Below are positions 48,581 to 61,075 of a stretch of DNA of 64,000 bases, one piece after another. Position 1 is the stretch's first letter. The number at the start of each line of letters is the position of its first letter. Origin of the DNA: Aricia agestis (Eukaryota; Arthropoda; Insecta; Lepidoptera; Lycaenidae); the NCBI RefSeq assembly GCF_905147365.1, contig NC_056415.1, positions 12,604,001-12,668,000 of the forward strand, in the 5' to 3' direction. The position numbers and the translations under genes are program-made. The notes below the pieces were generated by a model. That model worked only from the letters and a program-made list of their open reading frames with translations, searched no databases and was not told the origin of the DNA.

Positions 48581-49012
48581 GGTTCCGTACCCAAAGGGTG
48601 AAAACGGGACCCTATTCATGAGACTTGGTTGTCTGTCCGTCTGTCTGTCTCCAGGCTGTATCTCAAGAACCGCTATAGCTAGAGTTCTGATATTTTCACA
48701 GATTGTGTATATTAGTTGCCGCTATAACAACAAATACTAAAAACAAAATAAAATAAATATTTAAAGGGGGCTCCCATACAACAAACGTGATTTTTTTGGC
48801 CTTTTTTGCTCGATATCAATAAAAGCAACAGGTAGGCACTTGATATTTTCACAAAGGCCTTAATTATGTCTACTTCAATATTTAAGAATATTAATAAAAT
48901 CAAATTAAAAATTAAGGGGGCTGCCATACAAAAAACACAATTTTTGCTCTTTTTTGCTCTATAACAGCACGGAACCCTTCGTGCGCAATTCCCACTCGCA
49001 CTTGGCCAATTT
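48581..49012 (-). repeat. Dispersed repeat with GGTTCCGTA ends, inverted copy
   Basis: Runs from TTTAGGGTTCCGTACCCAAA to GGAACCCTTCGTGCGC and the CACTCGCACTTGGCC boundary. Same family as 35398-36208, opposite orientation. The long minus-strand frame across it is repeat-derived. Confidence 0.6.
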
Positions 49013-50914
49013 TTATAATTATAATATTCATTACTACCCGTGGCCCGCATTGGTCGGTACCGACACAAAAGCTACGTGCCGGAATTTATAAATCTGTAAT
49101 ATGTTCGAAAATATTCATTTAAATCATATTATGCTGTAAAGGGCCATAATATATTAAATCAATAATGTATTTAAAGTATTTAATTGAATAAGGATTATTG
49201 CCGTATTGGCTAAAATCACTTAAAAAATTAGCCATTATTTGAACTTAAAAGTAAATGACAAAAAAATATTATCGTGGGATATCCATTATAAGAGATGGAC
49301 ATAATATACCATCTGAATGTTATTATACTTATAAACCTTCCTCTTTAATCACTCTATCTATTAAAGAAAACCGCATCAAAATCCGTTGCGTAGGGAACAA
49401 ATCGACTTTGTTTTATAATATGTAGTGAATAGTGAATAGTGATACTATTGGGAGGCCTGTTTATTGCGTGTCCGAACAAAAATAAGAAAGGCCGGCTATT
49501 GGATGGGCTTTGCATCTATAATAATTTGCTATCAAAATCCTATCAATGTTTTAAACTGAAGCTGCTAAATATTCCGTAAGAATCAATGGTTACTTTATAC
49601 AAATATTAGGCTAAGCTGACTGGTTTGTTACAGCTATTAGGTTTGGTCACATGACGACCAACATACCCAAAACACAACCCTGCTAAGTGCTAATGTATAG
49701 TCTTGGTTTCGGGAACACCATTAAAGTAGTAACATATTTAACTTTCCAGATGTTACCTACCATTACATTACCAAACATTAAGTAGAAGAAAGGATTTGCC
49801 TTATTTATAAAATGAATTTGATATTCCAAGATATATCATTATATCGCAATCAACTTAATATTATTCCTTAGCTGGTTATGATTTTGAAACAAAATACAGC
49901 AGGGCTAAAATGATCGCTTTGAAGAATCATGATATGAATCATAATATGATTCATTTTTTCTAAAATCGCAAAATGCAACTCTGCTTGCAATTCATTTCTG
50001 TATTTTTGTACTGATTTGACATTTGTCAGTTTGACAGTTTTGACAATTCATTTGCTGAATTGATTGAGAGGAATTGCTAAATGTGACCATTTTAGCCCCG
50101 CAGTTCATATTCAACATCTTCAGGTACTAAGCATTAGACCTATTGCTGTTTCTATTGCATTGTAACTATCATCTTACTACTATATTCTTAAAGCCCATAT
50201 TTTAACTTGGAGGTTAATTTTTGTAACAGAACCATAATTAAATAAATCAAATATCTAATCAGAATCAAAGTATAACCAAGTGTTAACTTCACTCATTAAG
50301 AGATGAGAGAAGACAAAGACAGTTAAAGACGGCCATATTATGAATTTGTTAGTCCCTAAAAAAGTTGATAGGTGGTAGACAATGTTGTTTAAAAAAACTA
50401 TGATGCATAAAAATGATTTTTTTTTTAAACCACTCATCTCATGATTTGCACAATCTAGTATCTACAGACAGATAATAATGAGCATGAGAACACCACTCAC
50501 TACAGTGATTTCATATACCCCGACTGTGAGTCAGGCAATATAAAAACCTACAGAGTATATATACAGTGAGTCATTCATGTAAATGTCAAAATGCCTTGCT
50601 TTAATCTGAAAAGTGTGAGGCCAGTTTCACAAACTCTCGATTAATTTAATCATTAATTAAAGCAACATAATTAATATCTCTCTTTCTTTTGGGTTAGTAA
50701 AACAATAGTATGGAATTTAAAAAATAACTAACACTAACTGCTAGTAGTAAAATTAGGACAGTTAACTGCATAGGTGATTAATGATTTACTGCAAATTTAA
50801 ATTTAAGCTGTTAATTGTGTAAAGTTTGGACTTAACACTAATAACCTCCAAACTAAAATGTTGACCTATTAATATACTATGTATAGATTTTATCTATTAA
50901 TGAGTACTATGTCA
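49013..50914. other. Intergenic, no recognised gene
   Basis: A+T-rich non-coding sequence between repeats and the 3' end of Rheb. No domain-bearing frame and no clear transposon ends. Confidence 0.4.
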
Positions 50915-50920
50915 TTTATT
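50915..50920 (-). promoter_or_regulatory. Polyadenylation signal for Rheb
   Basis: AATAAA on the minus strand, 78 bp after the Rheb stop codon. Confidence 0.5.
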
Positions 50921-50998
50921 GCTATTTAAATAGCTGTGCATGAATAATTATACATACAAACTTTTATAAGCATACAATAAGCATTCCTAGTATCTATA

Positions 50999-52014
50999 TT
51001 AAGAAATTATACAACCATTCTTCTCAGGAATATGTCCGTCTGATCTCTCTATTTCAGATAACATTGCGTGGAACATATCTGTTACAGACTGAAAAAAGCA
51101 AAAACAAAAATTAATTTTAGATTACTTAAATGGTTTTTTTTACTATACAAGCATAACTTGAAATATTCTAGAGAGAAAGTCAACATACCTCATTTTGTTT
51201 TGCACTAGTTTCTACAAATGCGGCATTCCATTTTTCAGCTAGTCTACGTCCTTCCTCTGTGCTTATTTTTCTCTCTAAATGTAAATCTGTCTTGTTACCA
51301 ACTAATACAATTGGCACACTGAAAATACATTCAATAAAATTTAAAAAATTTCCACTATTATACATTTGATAACATAATATTTAATGTTTAGTTGCAAAGT
51401 TTCAAACTTCAGTAATTACATAAAATATACTTACTGAATTTTTCCAATCATATCAAGAAGTTTATCATATATAATTTGTACAATTTGAAAACTTTTACTT
51501 GATGTTATGGAATAGACTAAAACATAACCGTGGAAGTCCATGCTGTATTGCAGTGGGAATATACTATACTCGTCCTGCCCAGCAGTGTCCACAAGTTTCA
51601 CCTCATATTCAGTAGAATTTAAACGAATGAATTTTGTAAATGCTGAAAAAATAAAAATGTGATGTATCATTTGTTATTGAAACACAAACATGAATGGGTT
51701 TCACCCCCAGGCGTTGTATAGTGTGTAAAAAATCCAAACATGTGACCAGATTCTCCACAACAAAAGTAATTTATGATAACAATACACAAACTTACTGTTT
51801 TCGATGGTTGGGTCGTACGAATCTACAAATTGTCCTTCGACAAATTGAATAATTAACGACGACTTTCCTGAAAATTTTTCAATATTAAAATAAAACGTCA
51901 TAACAATAAATGAATAGTGTGACGCATTTGTTTGAGTACCAATGTTTCAGAAAATAATACGTTACCGACTGATCTGTATCCCATCATAGCAATCTTCCTC
52001 TGTTTAGATGGCAT
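50999..52014 (-). CDS. Rheb: Rheb small GTPase, complete, five coding exons
   Basis: Exons: 51966-52014, 51796-51867, 51435-51642, 51189-51318 and 50999-51088. All are GT-AG and in phase, giving 182 residues, the usual Rheb length. Rheb-GTP activates TORC1 on lysosomal membranes and is switched off by the TSC1/2 complex. The P-loop reads GYRSVGKSS (from residue 12) with the Arg typical of Rheb. Switch I contains YDPTIEN (T37), switch II DTAGQDEYSIFP (Q63 present), the base-binding motif is GNKTD and the last G-box ETSAK. The C-terminus is CIIS, a CAAX box for farnesylation. The split codon at the exon 3/4 junction gives His before VPIVLVGNK, where vertebrate Rheb has Gln. It shares an upstream region with Vta1, transcribed the other way. 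Confidence 0.95.
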
Positions 52015-52496
52015 TTTTATTATTTATTTTAATAACACAGCATGCAAAATTTAATAATACAATGTGTTTTTGTTAAAAATTGTAATCAATCACACACAGT
52101 GCCAAACTTATTTTAGCTGTCAAAACTAAATGTCATGAAAACCAATGCTGCCAACCACCCATGGAATTAACATAAACCTATAATGCTACAGTATATATTA
52201 TATTAAGTCTATGGATTCACCTCACTCACCTCACCTCACATTCACCTTGGTTAAATAGCCGAAGTGCCATATTAAGAAAAAAATCTGTATATGACAGTGA
52301 CAACTGAAAGCTAATTGACTTTGACATGTCAATACATGACATGATAACTCAAGGCGTATGAAATCATCACATTTCACAAATTAAAAACAGAATATATTAA
52401 TTTCTTGGTTAAATTATTTCTGCGTAAATTTTTTGCTTTCTACTTTATTTATATAATAGTGAACGAAATCTAAAGGTTAATATTTTACTATCTACT
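52015..52496. promoter_or_regulatory. Shared upstream region of Rheb and Vta1
   Basis: Only 482 bp separate the two divergent start codons, so both promoters and 5' UTRs must lie here unless upstream exons exist. A CACCT/CTCAC-rich run sits at about 52,216-52,250. No clear TATA box or initiator was identified. Confidence 0.5.
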
Positions 52497-55135
52497 ATGT
52501 CTGCGAATATTCCGGAGTGTCCACCCAGTTTAAAGTCAATTCAACATTATCTTAAAACTGCTGCTGAACATGATACAAGGGACCCCATTGTTGCTTATTG
52601 GTGCCGTCTACATGCACTTCAGACAGGGCTTAAAATTACTACAAAAAAAACTCCAGAAGAAACAAAAGTTTTAATGGGTAAGTGAATATATAAGATGCTT
52701 CTAATAATACACAATTTTAACTCAACACAGTTCTTTAATTATAATATATTTATACAATTTATAGTAAACAAATATAGTTTTTAAAGTATGTACCTACTTC
52801 CGTTTTTACTTTTTGAATGTCATTGATCTTTGTAAGTAGGCATGTAAGCACTCCTACTCAAATAAATTGTGTTTTAACAGCAATCATGGACTGGTTAGAG
52901 GAAGCGAAGACAACTTACAAAGACAATGATGCTATATCAAATGAGGTAGTTGCCCAGGCTCATTTAGAAAATTATGCTCTGAGATTATTCCTTTATGCTG
53001 ACAAACAAGATCATGAACAAAACTATGGAAAGTAAGTATTTTTTTTATTTGTCTGTTGCATATGGAATTAACAATTTGTTTGTTTGCTATTTTCTAATTA
53101 ATACTTCGATCGCAGATTCCAGGAAATGCTTTTGTATTCTATTGTTGTTGTGATCACCGGTGCTCTTATTGGGCTTGAAGAATTAACATTAAGATATTAC
53201 AATATGTTATATTTGGTAAATGCTAGAATTCATAATGGACACTCTTTTGTTTTCCTGAAATGTAAATTGTGTTATTATTCCACACAATTTTCTTGAGTTC
53301 AAATCCAATTGGTCATAAGTTTTCAGTGAGAGTCACATTTTAATTGCACTTTGCACTAAGAGAAGCAATTTAAATTGTATTTAAATTGTTTCATTATTGA
53401 AATTTAATAATTAACCCAACTTTATTATACCACATATGAATAAACTAGCTGTTGCCCGCGACTTCGTCCGCGTGGACTTCAGTTTATAGCGCGCGATTTT
53501 AACAAAATTGGTGTCAAAAGCTTTTATAAAAAAAAAACCCTGGTACCCCTTAAATCAAAACAACTGCACATAATATTTCAATTTTTTTAAGTAAACTTTA
53601 TATTTTATGCCAAATTTTAAAGCTTATTTAGCCCCCCAATTACACAACTTTATCATAAACTATTTATCATTGATAGGTTTAAGTTTACGTCACTGCATAG
53701 ATAAAGTACTGGTTTATTAAATAACGTAAAATAAAAAAAATGTAGGTAGTGCCCTTGCGCGCTTCGCTTGGCTCATCTTGGCGGGGGCACTCCCGTGCAC
53801 CATCCCGTGCAGATAACAATCGATAACAATCGAAAAAAATACCTCTTATAGAAAGACTTTTGGGCAAGCGTTAGCGCGATGTAAGAGACGCACGGCGCCA
53901 TCTATTATGCATTTATGAAACTAACTTAATTTGAACAAATTTACGCATTTTCACCCCCTTACAACACTCTTTTCTAGTAAAAAAGTAGCCTATGTCCTTT
54001 CTCAGGCTTTAGACTCTCTGTATACAAAATTTCATTACAATCGGTTCCGTAGTTTTGGCGTGAAAGCGAGACAGACAGACAGAGATACTTTCGGATTTAT
54101 AATATTAGTATAGATAAACAAAATTGATGTGTGAATTTATTTATGAAATGCAAGGTTACTAAACATACTTACATGAAACTATTGATTTTTACAGAAACAT
54201 TGTAAAAGCATTTTACACAGCAGGCATTATATATGATGTGCTAACCACATTTGGAGAACTGACAGATGAAGCTGCACAAAATAGGAAGTATGCCAAGTGG
54301 AAGGCTGCCTACATTCATAATTGCCTTAAAAATGGGGAAACTCCTGTACCTGGTATTTTTTTCAACTTAATTTATTCAACATGTTTTCTTGCTCCATTTT
54401 TTATTCATTTATAGTCAATTGACGCAGGACGCTACTACGTTGCGCCAAAATTCGTTTACCGCGCGGGAACCGTACATTTTTTCGGGATAAAAAGTATCCT
54501 ATGTCATCATCTGGGACTCAAAGTATCTCAGACAGACACACTTTCGCATTTAGCTGTATGGATTAAGGTTTCGTTTCTTGTTCACCAACCCAGCCAAATG
54601 GTGAATTTAGTAATTTCTTAAAAGCCAGACTTTTCAACCTATAGTTTTTATAAAATATCAAACCATTTTTTGTTTTAATTCCTCAGGACCCATGCAGTCT
54701 GAAGAAGGTGGTACTGAAAGTGAAGGCAACCCAGGAGATATGGGCAGTTCTGATGCAGCAAATACACCCCCATCGATTGGGTTTCCACCTGTTGATCCCA
54801 CACCTCCACCATCTGTACCCACCAGTTTTAATAACTCCTTACCGGACCCTAATGCTGCTTTGAGAGCCGCTTCACAGCTGCCACCGGTGCCATACACTCC
54901 GGATCCTAACCCTGGTGGGTTTGTGCCGTATGATCCATCCCAGCAACCTCAACCAACACCGACACCCATGGTCTACAGCGACAGCGTTGCTCAACTTACG
55001 CCGGACCAAATATCCAAAGCCCAGAAATATTGTAAATGGGCAAGCAGTGCCCTGAATTATGACGACGTCAAAACCGCTATAGGTAATCTTAAAAATGCTT
55101 TAGAGCTGCTGCAGACTGGACGTGATCCTGCTTAA
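52497..55135 (+). CDS. Vta1: Vta1 / LIP5, ESCRT-III and Vps4 cofactor, four exons
   Basis: Exons: 52497-52677, 52881-53031, 54195-54352 and 54687-55135. All are GT-AG and in phase, giving 312 residues (human VTA1 is about 307). Vta1 binds ESCRT-III subunits through its N-terminal paired MIT-like domain. Through its C-terminal VSL helices it stimulates the AAA ATPase Vps4, allowing multivesicular-body formation. The N-terminal half shows LKSIQHYLKTAAEHDTRDPI, VAQAHLENYALRLFLYADK and RKYAKWKAAYIHNCLKNGET, all strongly conserved in the family. A Pro-rich linker occupies about residues 185-260. The VSL part, about 267-305, reads LTPDQISKAQKYCKWASSAL and so on to LELLQTGRD. Introns 2 and 3 carry retroelement pieces. 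Confidence 0.95.
53446..54115 (+). repeat. Full-length dispersed retroelement in intron 2 of Vta1
   Basis: Starts CTAGCTGTTGCCCGCGACTT and CGTCCGCGTGGACTTCAG; ends GATACTTTCGGATTTATAAT and ATTAGTATAGAT. The A-rich strings at both flanks (AATAAA and ATAAAC) may be a short target duplication. It serves as the reference for the copies at 39.9-41.2 kb. No intact coding frame. Confidence 0.65.
54409..54566 (+). repeat. Worn retroelement fragment in intron 3 of Vta1
   Basis: Contains GACGCAGGACGCTACTACG, CCGCGCGGGAACCG and a CAGACACACTTTCGCATT end resembling the 3' end of the family above. Confidence 0.45.
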
Positions 55136-55673
55136 ATTAAGAAAAGTAAGTGCTTATTTTGTTATAAATTATATTTTGATTTGGCAATAATAAAAACATG
55201 CTATCTTCACTTTGGTAGTGAGTAGTGACAAATGATTCTTTAGAAACGAGCAATGTGGCTTTCAATTTTGAATTATATGCAATTTTAGCATTTGCAAGCA
55301 GGAGCATTCAAAATTGCATAAAAATAATGTGCCTTTTAAATGAATGCTCTGCCAATTTCTTACAAATCTAGCTCTATAGTCGTTTCATTCAAGATGCTCA
55401 GCTTTACTGCAACTTATTTCACAAATTTTAAAAATACTCCTAAAATGTAACTGATGAAAAAGTATCATAAAAGTTAAAGAATGTGTATTATTTTAATATT
55501 TTGAAGGTTAAGTTGTACAATTAATTTAATATTAAAATTACTATCAAATGTTTGAAACATAAATTATGTTGTATAATAAGTATACTTAATTATTTATCTA
55601 AATATGTAAATACATATTTTCCAAGTTGGCAAACAAGTAAAAGCCTTGTGTGTAGTGCTATGTGGCATGTGCA

Positions 55674-55679
55674 AATAAA
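55674..55679 (+). promoter_or_regulatory. Polyadenylation signal for Vta1
   Basis: AATAAA about 540 bp after the stop. A second hexamer follows about 20 bp later. Both precede the convergent TMEM35-like gene. Confidence 0.5.
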
Positions 55680-55699
55680 AATTTATATTATTATTGAAA

Positions 55700-56362
55700 A
55701 TAAACAAATATTGTAATTTCTAATTATATTTTATTTATTATATCATTACTGGTACATTTTATAATAATTATTGTTCGCATGAGTTTTTTTCGAATGGTGA
55801 AAACAATATTTTAGTCTTTTTGCGTTACTTACTACAATAACCGTAAAAGTTAAAATACTGCATCAGCCATCATGACTGACAGTTTTTTTTTCTATAATTA
55901 TTTACAATTTACAACACAATGTTATAAATTGACAATACAATAGATGGCGCCACTGGCTTCTCAAATCTCAACATGCAAAATATTATCAGGTAATCGTTTT
56001 TATTGAGCAAACATTAATCATGTGCATTAAGTATATTAATTCTAAATGTACTATAAAGTGGCAGTTTCTCGGCCCATCTAATACAATACCCACACAGACT
56101 TCACACTACAAACACATTCACACAAAACGAACCTAGTACGCATCGCTTACAATAATATCACTTTAAAGTATAAATTCTTACCTACGTAAAACGTTTTGTG
56201 AAAATGTAAAAAATGTCAATCCACCTTTCGGTCATAAAATGTCTAAAACGTTACAGATACATTTAAAAAAGCGTCGGAACTCGCGTCCAATGACTAGCAA
56301 CAATCACAGTGGTAGCAAACGAACTATAATTTGTGCCTCTATTAAAATGAAGTGCGCTGGGT
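55700..56362. other. Intergenic gap between convergent genes
   Basis: A+T-rich non-coding DNA between the Vta1 polyadenylation signals and the end of the minus-strand gene. It includes probable 3' UTR. Confidence 0.4.
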
Positions 56363-56368
56363 TTTATT
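56363..56368 (-). promoter_or_regulatory. Polyadenylation signal for the TMEM35-like gene
   Basis: AATAAA on the minus strand, about 60 bp after the stop codon. Confidence 0.5.
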
Positions 56369-56429
56369 TGTTTGTATGTATATAAAACACTAACTACAGA
56401 CTAGTAATAGGTTATTGCGGGGATAAGTC

Positions 56430-58206
56430 TTAGTCCCTCTTGAGTCCGTTCCCGTTTTGCGTGGCGGCGGCCTTCTCCATCTCCTCTCGTCGACTTGTCT
56501 GGTACCTGAAACAAACTCTACAGTTATTCGCAAATTCGAATACCGTACACGTGTTTTTGCATTGTAACATTTGCAAATCTTGATTAAATTCAAGTAACCG
56601 TTACTGCTGAATATAATAAACTAGTACGTTCGATTACGAAATCGAGGTGCAAATTATAGTAACGAGGAACGATTAATAACATCCATACAATATTGTACTC
56701 GCGACAAGCAATTCTTCACGGCGGAATCTTGGCCGAGTGCCAATCGTGATTCGTGGGCTAGTCAGCGATAGAACTAATTTTATGTAGTAAATCCCTGTTT
56801 ACATTCCATAAAAACTAGCCAAGGTCTATGGAAATAATTTACTCCTCCGTATAAATCAACATCCGCTCTTAACTGCGTTTTAAATGCGTTCTCACATAAT
56901 AAGCGTTTAAAAGTCTTGAACAAATACGAAATGTAATTGAAAAAATACCTATAATCTTACTCTTAAAATTTGATCAACATTCTGTAATTTGTCCACCATG
57001 TAAGTATCCCCTGATATGATTCCTTTTTTGTTTTTTCCATTTCATTCCATTGTAACCTCTGACCATTCAAAATGTTTAAAGAATAACTTCAGCGAAGGGT
57101 ACAAAAGCAATCAATAACGAGTGTTATGAGCTATGTCGTGAAATTGTGACGTCAATTACTACCCACGTCCCAAACGGCCGCCACTGTTTATAGCTGATGA
57201 TTATATATTTATGCCAGTGATCCGATTACTAATATTAAATCATCATCGTCTGCGCTGATCAGCAATAACTAAAGCTACTGTGATAGGTTTCTAATCGTGT
57301 GAGATTTTCTTGAGGTGGACATTGATTTCAAGGTCGAATCCAAATTTCCTTAATGGCTTTTTAAAGGCAACATCTAGCGGCTAGCCTTTAAAGCTTAAGA
57401 GCCTAAGCCTAAGAGAGTGAGGTGGGTTGCCTAGCTCTTTATTGTTCAGAGTTGAAACAAATTGATGATTGAGATGAGATAAAAGGGAAGAGGATAAGTT
57501 GACGATGCCAATATCGTAAAGCTAATTGTCAATCAACGCTTATCATTGTTGCACGAATACCAATAGCTCATATTAAATCTTGCTATGTTATCTTCTTGAC
57601 CGATCGACTTGTGAATAGGCTACTTGACCTACTTTTTTTCTTCATGCTAATCGCTTCTTAATCATTCATTTTCACAAAAAAAACTATGTAATATTTTACA
57701 CAGTAGAAACCCATAAAAATGTTGATTGAAAAATATGCTTTTTATACGGCACCGAAAATGTCGCTCCATTTGTATGAAAACGAGCGTGCCACTTTTTTCC
57801 TACCTACCGTCTGTGCTATTGTGATGTACCGATGATATGAAACGTGTCCATTATCTAGTTCAACGTTTCTATTTGAATTTCTACAGCTCAAAACGGCACT
57901 TTTAGGCATTTAGGCATTTTTAAAATTCCGATTGACGTTCGGTAGCAGACTAAAGAAAAGACTTTCGAAAGACGAGCATTGCTCGTCGTTTGGGAACGCG
58001 ATATGGCACGCGAAGTACATACACATGCGGTATCTATCTTGATCTATGTCTGTGATCTTACCACACAACGAGCCGTCCACTGAGCATGAAGAAGAAGACA
58101 AGAGCGGGCGCGCAGCGGTCGAAGGGGTCCCCCACCATCAAGTGGGAGTACGCCGCAAGAATCATCAGCAGCACCAGCCCGATGTTAGCCGCATTTTTCA
58201 CTTTAT
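56430..58206 (-). CDS. TMEM35 / NACHO-like membrane protein, last two exons (partial)
   Basis: Exons 58062-58206 and 56430-56505 join in phase (GT-AG) to give the last 72-73 residues and a TAA stop. The upstream exon reads NAANIGLVLLMILAAYSHLM, then VGDPFDRCAPALVFFFMLSG and RLVVW. This is two hydrophobic helices around a VGDP..R.APALVF motif that matches the TMEM35 family closely (VGDPLKRYAHALVF in vertebrate TMEM35A/NACHO). Proteins of that DoxX-like family are small ER membrane proteins; NACHO assists assembly of nicotinic acetylcholine receptors. The tail is short, basic and acidic. The exon enters in phase 1, so 5' exons are needed. I did not find them in 58.2-64.0 kb, and they may lie outside the window. 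Confidence 0.7.
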
Positions 58207-58437
58207 CTAGAAAATTACGTGAGTTATTTTAATACTTACCTAAATAATATGCCTTCAAGGTGAAACATTTTTATTAGTAGCAAAGCCATTTGTTGTTACT
58301 TTAATGTGTGTACTTAGACGACTTAGGTACCTTCTTGAATTTTCGTTGATGTAAATTACTGTAAGCATGGATTGCAGACTAGTAACAATAGGAAAAACGA
58401 ACACTGGCACATTACTCTGGTTAACAACCTCTGGTTT

Positions 58438-58690
58438 GACGACCTCTGTGGCTCAGTGGTGAGCACGTTGGTAGCTCAAGCCGGGGGACGAAAAGTTCCT
58501 GAGTCATGAATGTGTATTAAATATGTGTATCATATAATAAAAATCTTAAATGTATGTATAGTATAAAAGTATTAAATATATTTCCGTTGTCTGGTACCCG
58601 TAACACAAGTCCTTCAGGTACTTACCACGGGGCCAGACTGACGTGGTGTAAAGCGTCCATAGATATTATTATTATTATTTAAAAAAAAAA
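58438..58690 (+). mobile_element. tRNA-derived SINE
   Basis: Begins GACGACCTCTGTGGCTCAGT and GGTGAGCACGTTGGTAGCTC, with an A-box-like TGGCTCAGTGG. It ends in an ATT repeat and a run of A. The uninterrupted right arm of the host element reads AACAAGTGCC across this site, so the insertion is clear. Confidence 0.7.
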
Positions 58691-59202
58691 CAAGTGCCAT
58701 TTTCGTCAAAACCTGATCTCATGCACCAAAAATTATGATTTTGGTCTCATTCGATTCGGAATATCATTTAAAACATTCTATCAAAATTACAAGAAAGGCT
58801 GAAAAAAATGCAGAAGTTATAAACAAGTAAACATAAAAAGAAGGGTTTGGTTTTTTAATATTTCGAAAACTATTTGAGATAATCAAAATTTGAAAACAGG
58901 TCCTTAAAGAGCAGGAAATGTCCTAAAAAAACCCTAGATTTTGGAACCTTATCAATAATCCTTATAGCTATTGAGCGACGAAAGTAACAGTAAAAACGCG
59001 TGGTTCGGGTTTCGCGTGATTTGCCGCAATCTGCCACGTGAACTAAAAAATATATTTTAACTGATTAAATATTAATATAAAGAAATAAAAAATGTAAAAT
59101 TTGGGCACTAAGTAGACATATCAATAAACAATAATCCGTCAACAAAAATAAATTATCACAATTTGTTTAATTGTTATGCTTTTGTTAATTTGTTAATAAA
59201 AA

Positions 59203-59263
59203 CAGAGTTTTTATGTTAACATTAAAATGGTGACTCCATTTTAATGTTAACATAAAAACTCTG
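59203..59263. repeat. Hairpin, perfect 28-bp arms, 5-bp loop
   Basis: 59203-59230 and 59236-59263 are exact reverse complements around TGACT. It sits in the non-mirrored core of the element above. Confidence 0.85.
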
Positions 59264-60461
59264 ATTATTTCAAAACAAGAAATCTAAAAATTTTTATTAT
59301 TCTTTTGAGCTAATCTTAAAAGGGCTTAGAAGAGATATCCGTTAGAAAAATTGAACAATTTTGATTTTTCACTTTTTAATGAACAATCAAAGGCAGGTTC
59401 TTAGGAAATTTCCTGCTCTTTAAGGATCTATTTTCAAATTTTGATTATCTCAAATAGTTTTCGGAATGTTAAAAAAAACAAAACCCGTCTTTTTATGTTT
59501 AAGTACTTAAATGTTTATAACTTTTGCATTTTTTTTCAGCCCCTCTTGTAATTTTGTTAGAATGTTGTAGATGGTATTCCGAATCGAATGAGATCAAAAT
59601 CATAATTTTCGGTGCATGAGATCAGGTTTTAGCGAAAATGGCACTTGTTAACCAGAGTACATCCAGCATCTCAATATAAACACTGTTTTGATGGTGGTAA
59701 AGTTATATTAAATGCAAACATAACATGTTTGCATATTATATTACATTATTATTATTTTGTTCATAAAACATAACGTATAGGTACATTTTGTAGAAATTTT
59801 ATGGTCAATTTTGCATATACATTTAGACTAATATTATAAAGAGGTAAACTTTGTTTGTTTGTTTGTTTAATTGTAACGAATAGGCTCAAAAACTATTGGA
59901 CCGATTTTAAAAATTCTTTCACCATCCGAAAGCTACATTATTTACGAGTAATATAGGCTACTTTTTATTTTGGAAAATAAAGGGTTCCGTAAGATATTTC
60001 AGTTTTTCGGAAACAACCAGAAAATTTACTTATTTTGCGTACGCTGCCTAAACTATAAAAGATAGAACCATACAATGTTCTAAGTAAATGTAGATCTTAT
60101 AAATATCTACAAAAATGTCCGCGACACACTATACCTATCTATGTCAAGTGAGGCACAACAACCATATTTTTATTTAAAAATCTTGATTTTTTTTTGACTA
60201 CATTTAAATGCATTTATTTTACTCATGATAATAATCCTTATCAAAATAAATTATTTCATCTCAAAGTACAGTTTATGTGGACAATATTTGGTCTCTGAAT
60301 GATTAAAATTGGACGTTTGGTTTAGAAGTTATGGCGAAATTAAAATATTGCGATTTACGCCCGTTTCGAAGTGGGCGCTACCAAGGCGGGGGTGCGCCCG
60401 CGGGAGGGGAGTTTAGATCTATGAGTATTGACTATTGAGTAGTAATGTATCTATCAGTAGT

Positions 60462-60931
60462 ATCGACGGAGAGCTGACGACCAAATCAGTCATGTTACAT
60501 GTAGCTTCACCTGTGTTAAAACTCCGTTAGCTACTTCCCTGAACAACCCTTTCTGATAATCTGAGTGCTGGCAGGCCGTGGGCGGTGGGTGTGGGAGTAG
60601 TGGGGTGGGGAAAAAAAGAAAAAATGTAGGTTCAGCTGTATTAAAACTCCGTTAGCTACTTCCCTGAACAACCCTTTCTGATAATCTGCGTGCTGGCAGG
60701 CCGTGGGCGGTGGGTGCGGGAGTAGTGGGGTGGGGAAAAAAAGAAATAATGTAGGTTCAGCTGTATTAAAACTCCATTAGCTACTTCCCTGAACAACCCT
60801 TTCTGATAATCTGCACGCAGCACGCAGATTATCAGAAAGGGTTGTTCAGGGAAGTAGCTAACGGAGTTTTAACACAGCTGAAGCTACATGAGTCATGAGT
60901 CATGACTGATTTGGTCATCAGCTCTTAGTCG
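60462..60931. mobile_element. Foldback MITE with an internal 125-bp tandem duplication
   Basis: The outer arms start ATCGACGGAGAGCTGACGAC and end TTGGTCATCAGCTCTTAGTC. Inside, a 125-bp unit starting TTAAAACTCC recurs at 60516, 60641 and 60766 (the last partial). The distal arm then inverts (CGCAGATTATCAG ... GGAGTTTTAAC). It is a longer relative of 33964-34136. Confidence 0.7.
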
Positions 60932-60955
60932 GGTAGTAGTAGTAGATCTATGAGT

Positions 60956-61075
60956 AAACAAACAAACAAAGTTTACCTCTTTATAATATTGGTTTAGATT
61001 AAAAACTCATTTATTCAGTGAGTGACATTGGCTATATATTTTTTACCCGTGCAAAGCCGGGGCGGGTCGCTAGTA
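60956..61075 (-). repeat. Retroelement tails, inverted mates of 59.8 kb and 48.5 kb
   Basis: CAAAGTTTACCTCTTTATAA mirrors GAGGTAAACTTTG at about 59,840. AAGCCGGGGCGGGTCGCTAG mirrors the boundary near 48,484. Confidence 0.5.

Larger units (their letters stand above)
58413..59659. mobile_element. Long inverted-repeat element, split by a SINE
   Basis: The ends TACTCTGGTTAACA and TGTTAACCAGAGTA are exact inverted repeats. About 240 bp inside the left end (58,690-58,930) mirrors 59,395-59,650 at high identity, including CTTAAAGAGCAGGAAAT and CTGATCTCATGCACC. The left arm is interrupted right after its end by a SINE. A perfect hairpin lies at the centre of the element. Confidence 0.7.

Noticed and set aside
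48712..49068. 118-residue minus-strand frame
   Set aside because: It lies across a dispersed repeat (GGTTCCGTA family) present in two orientations in the window. There is no domain.
54658..54897. 79-residue Gly-rich minus-strand frame
   Set aside because: Antisense shadow of the Pro-rich linker of Vta1.
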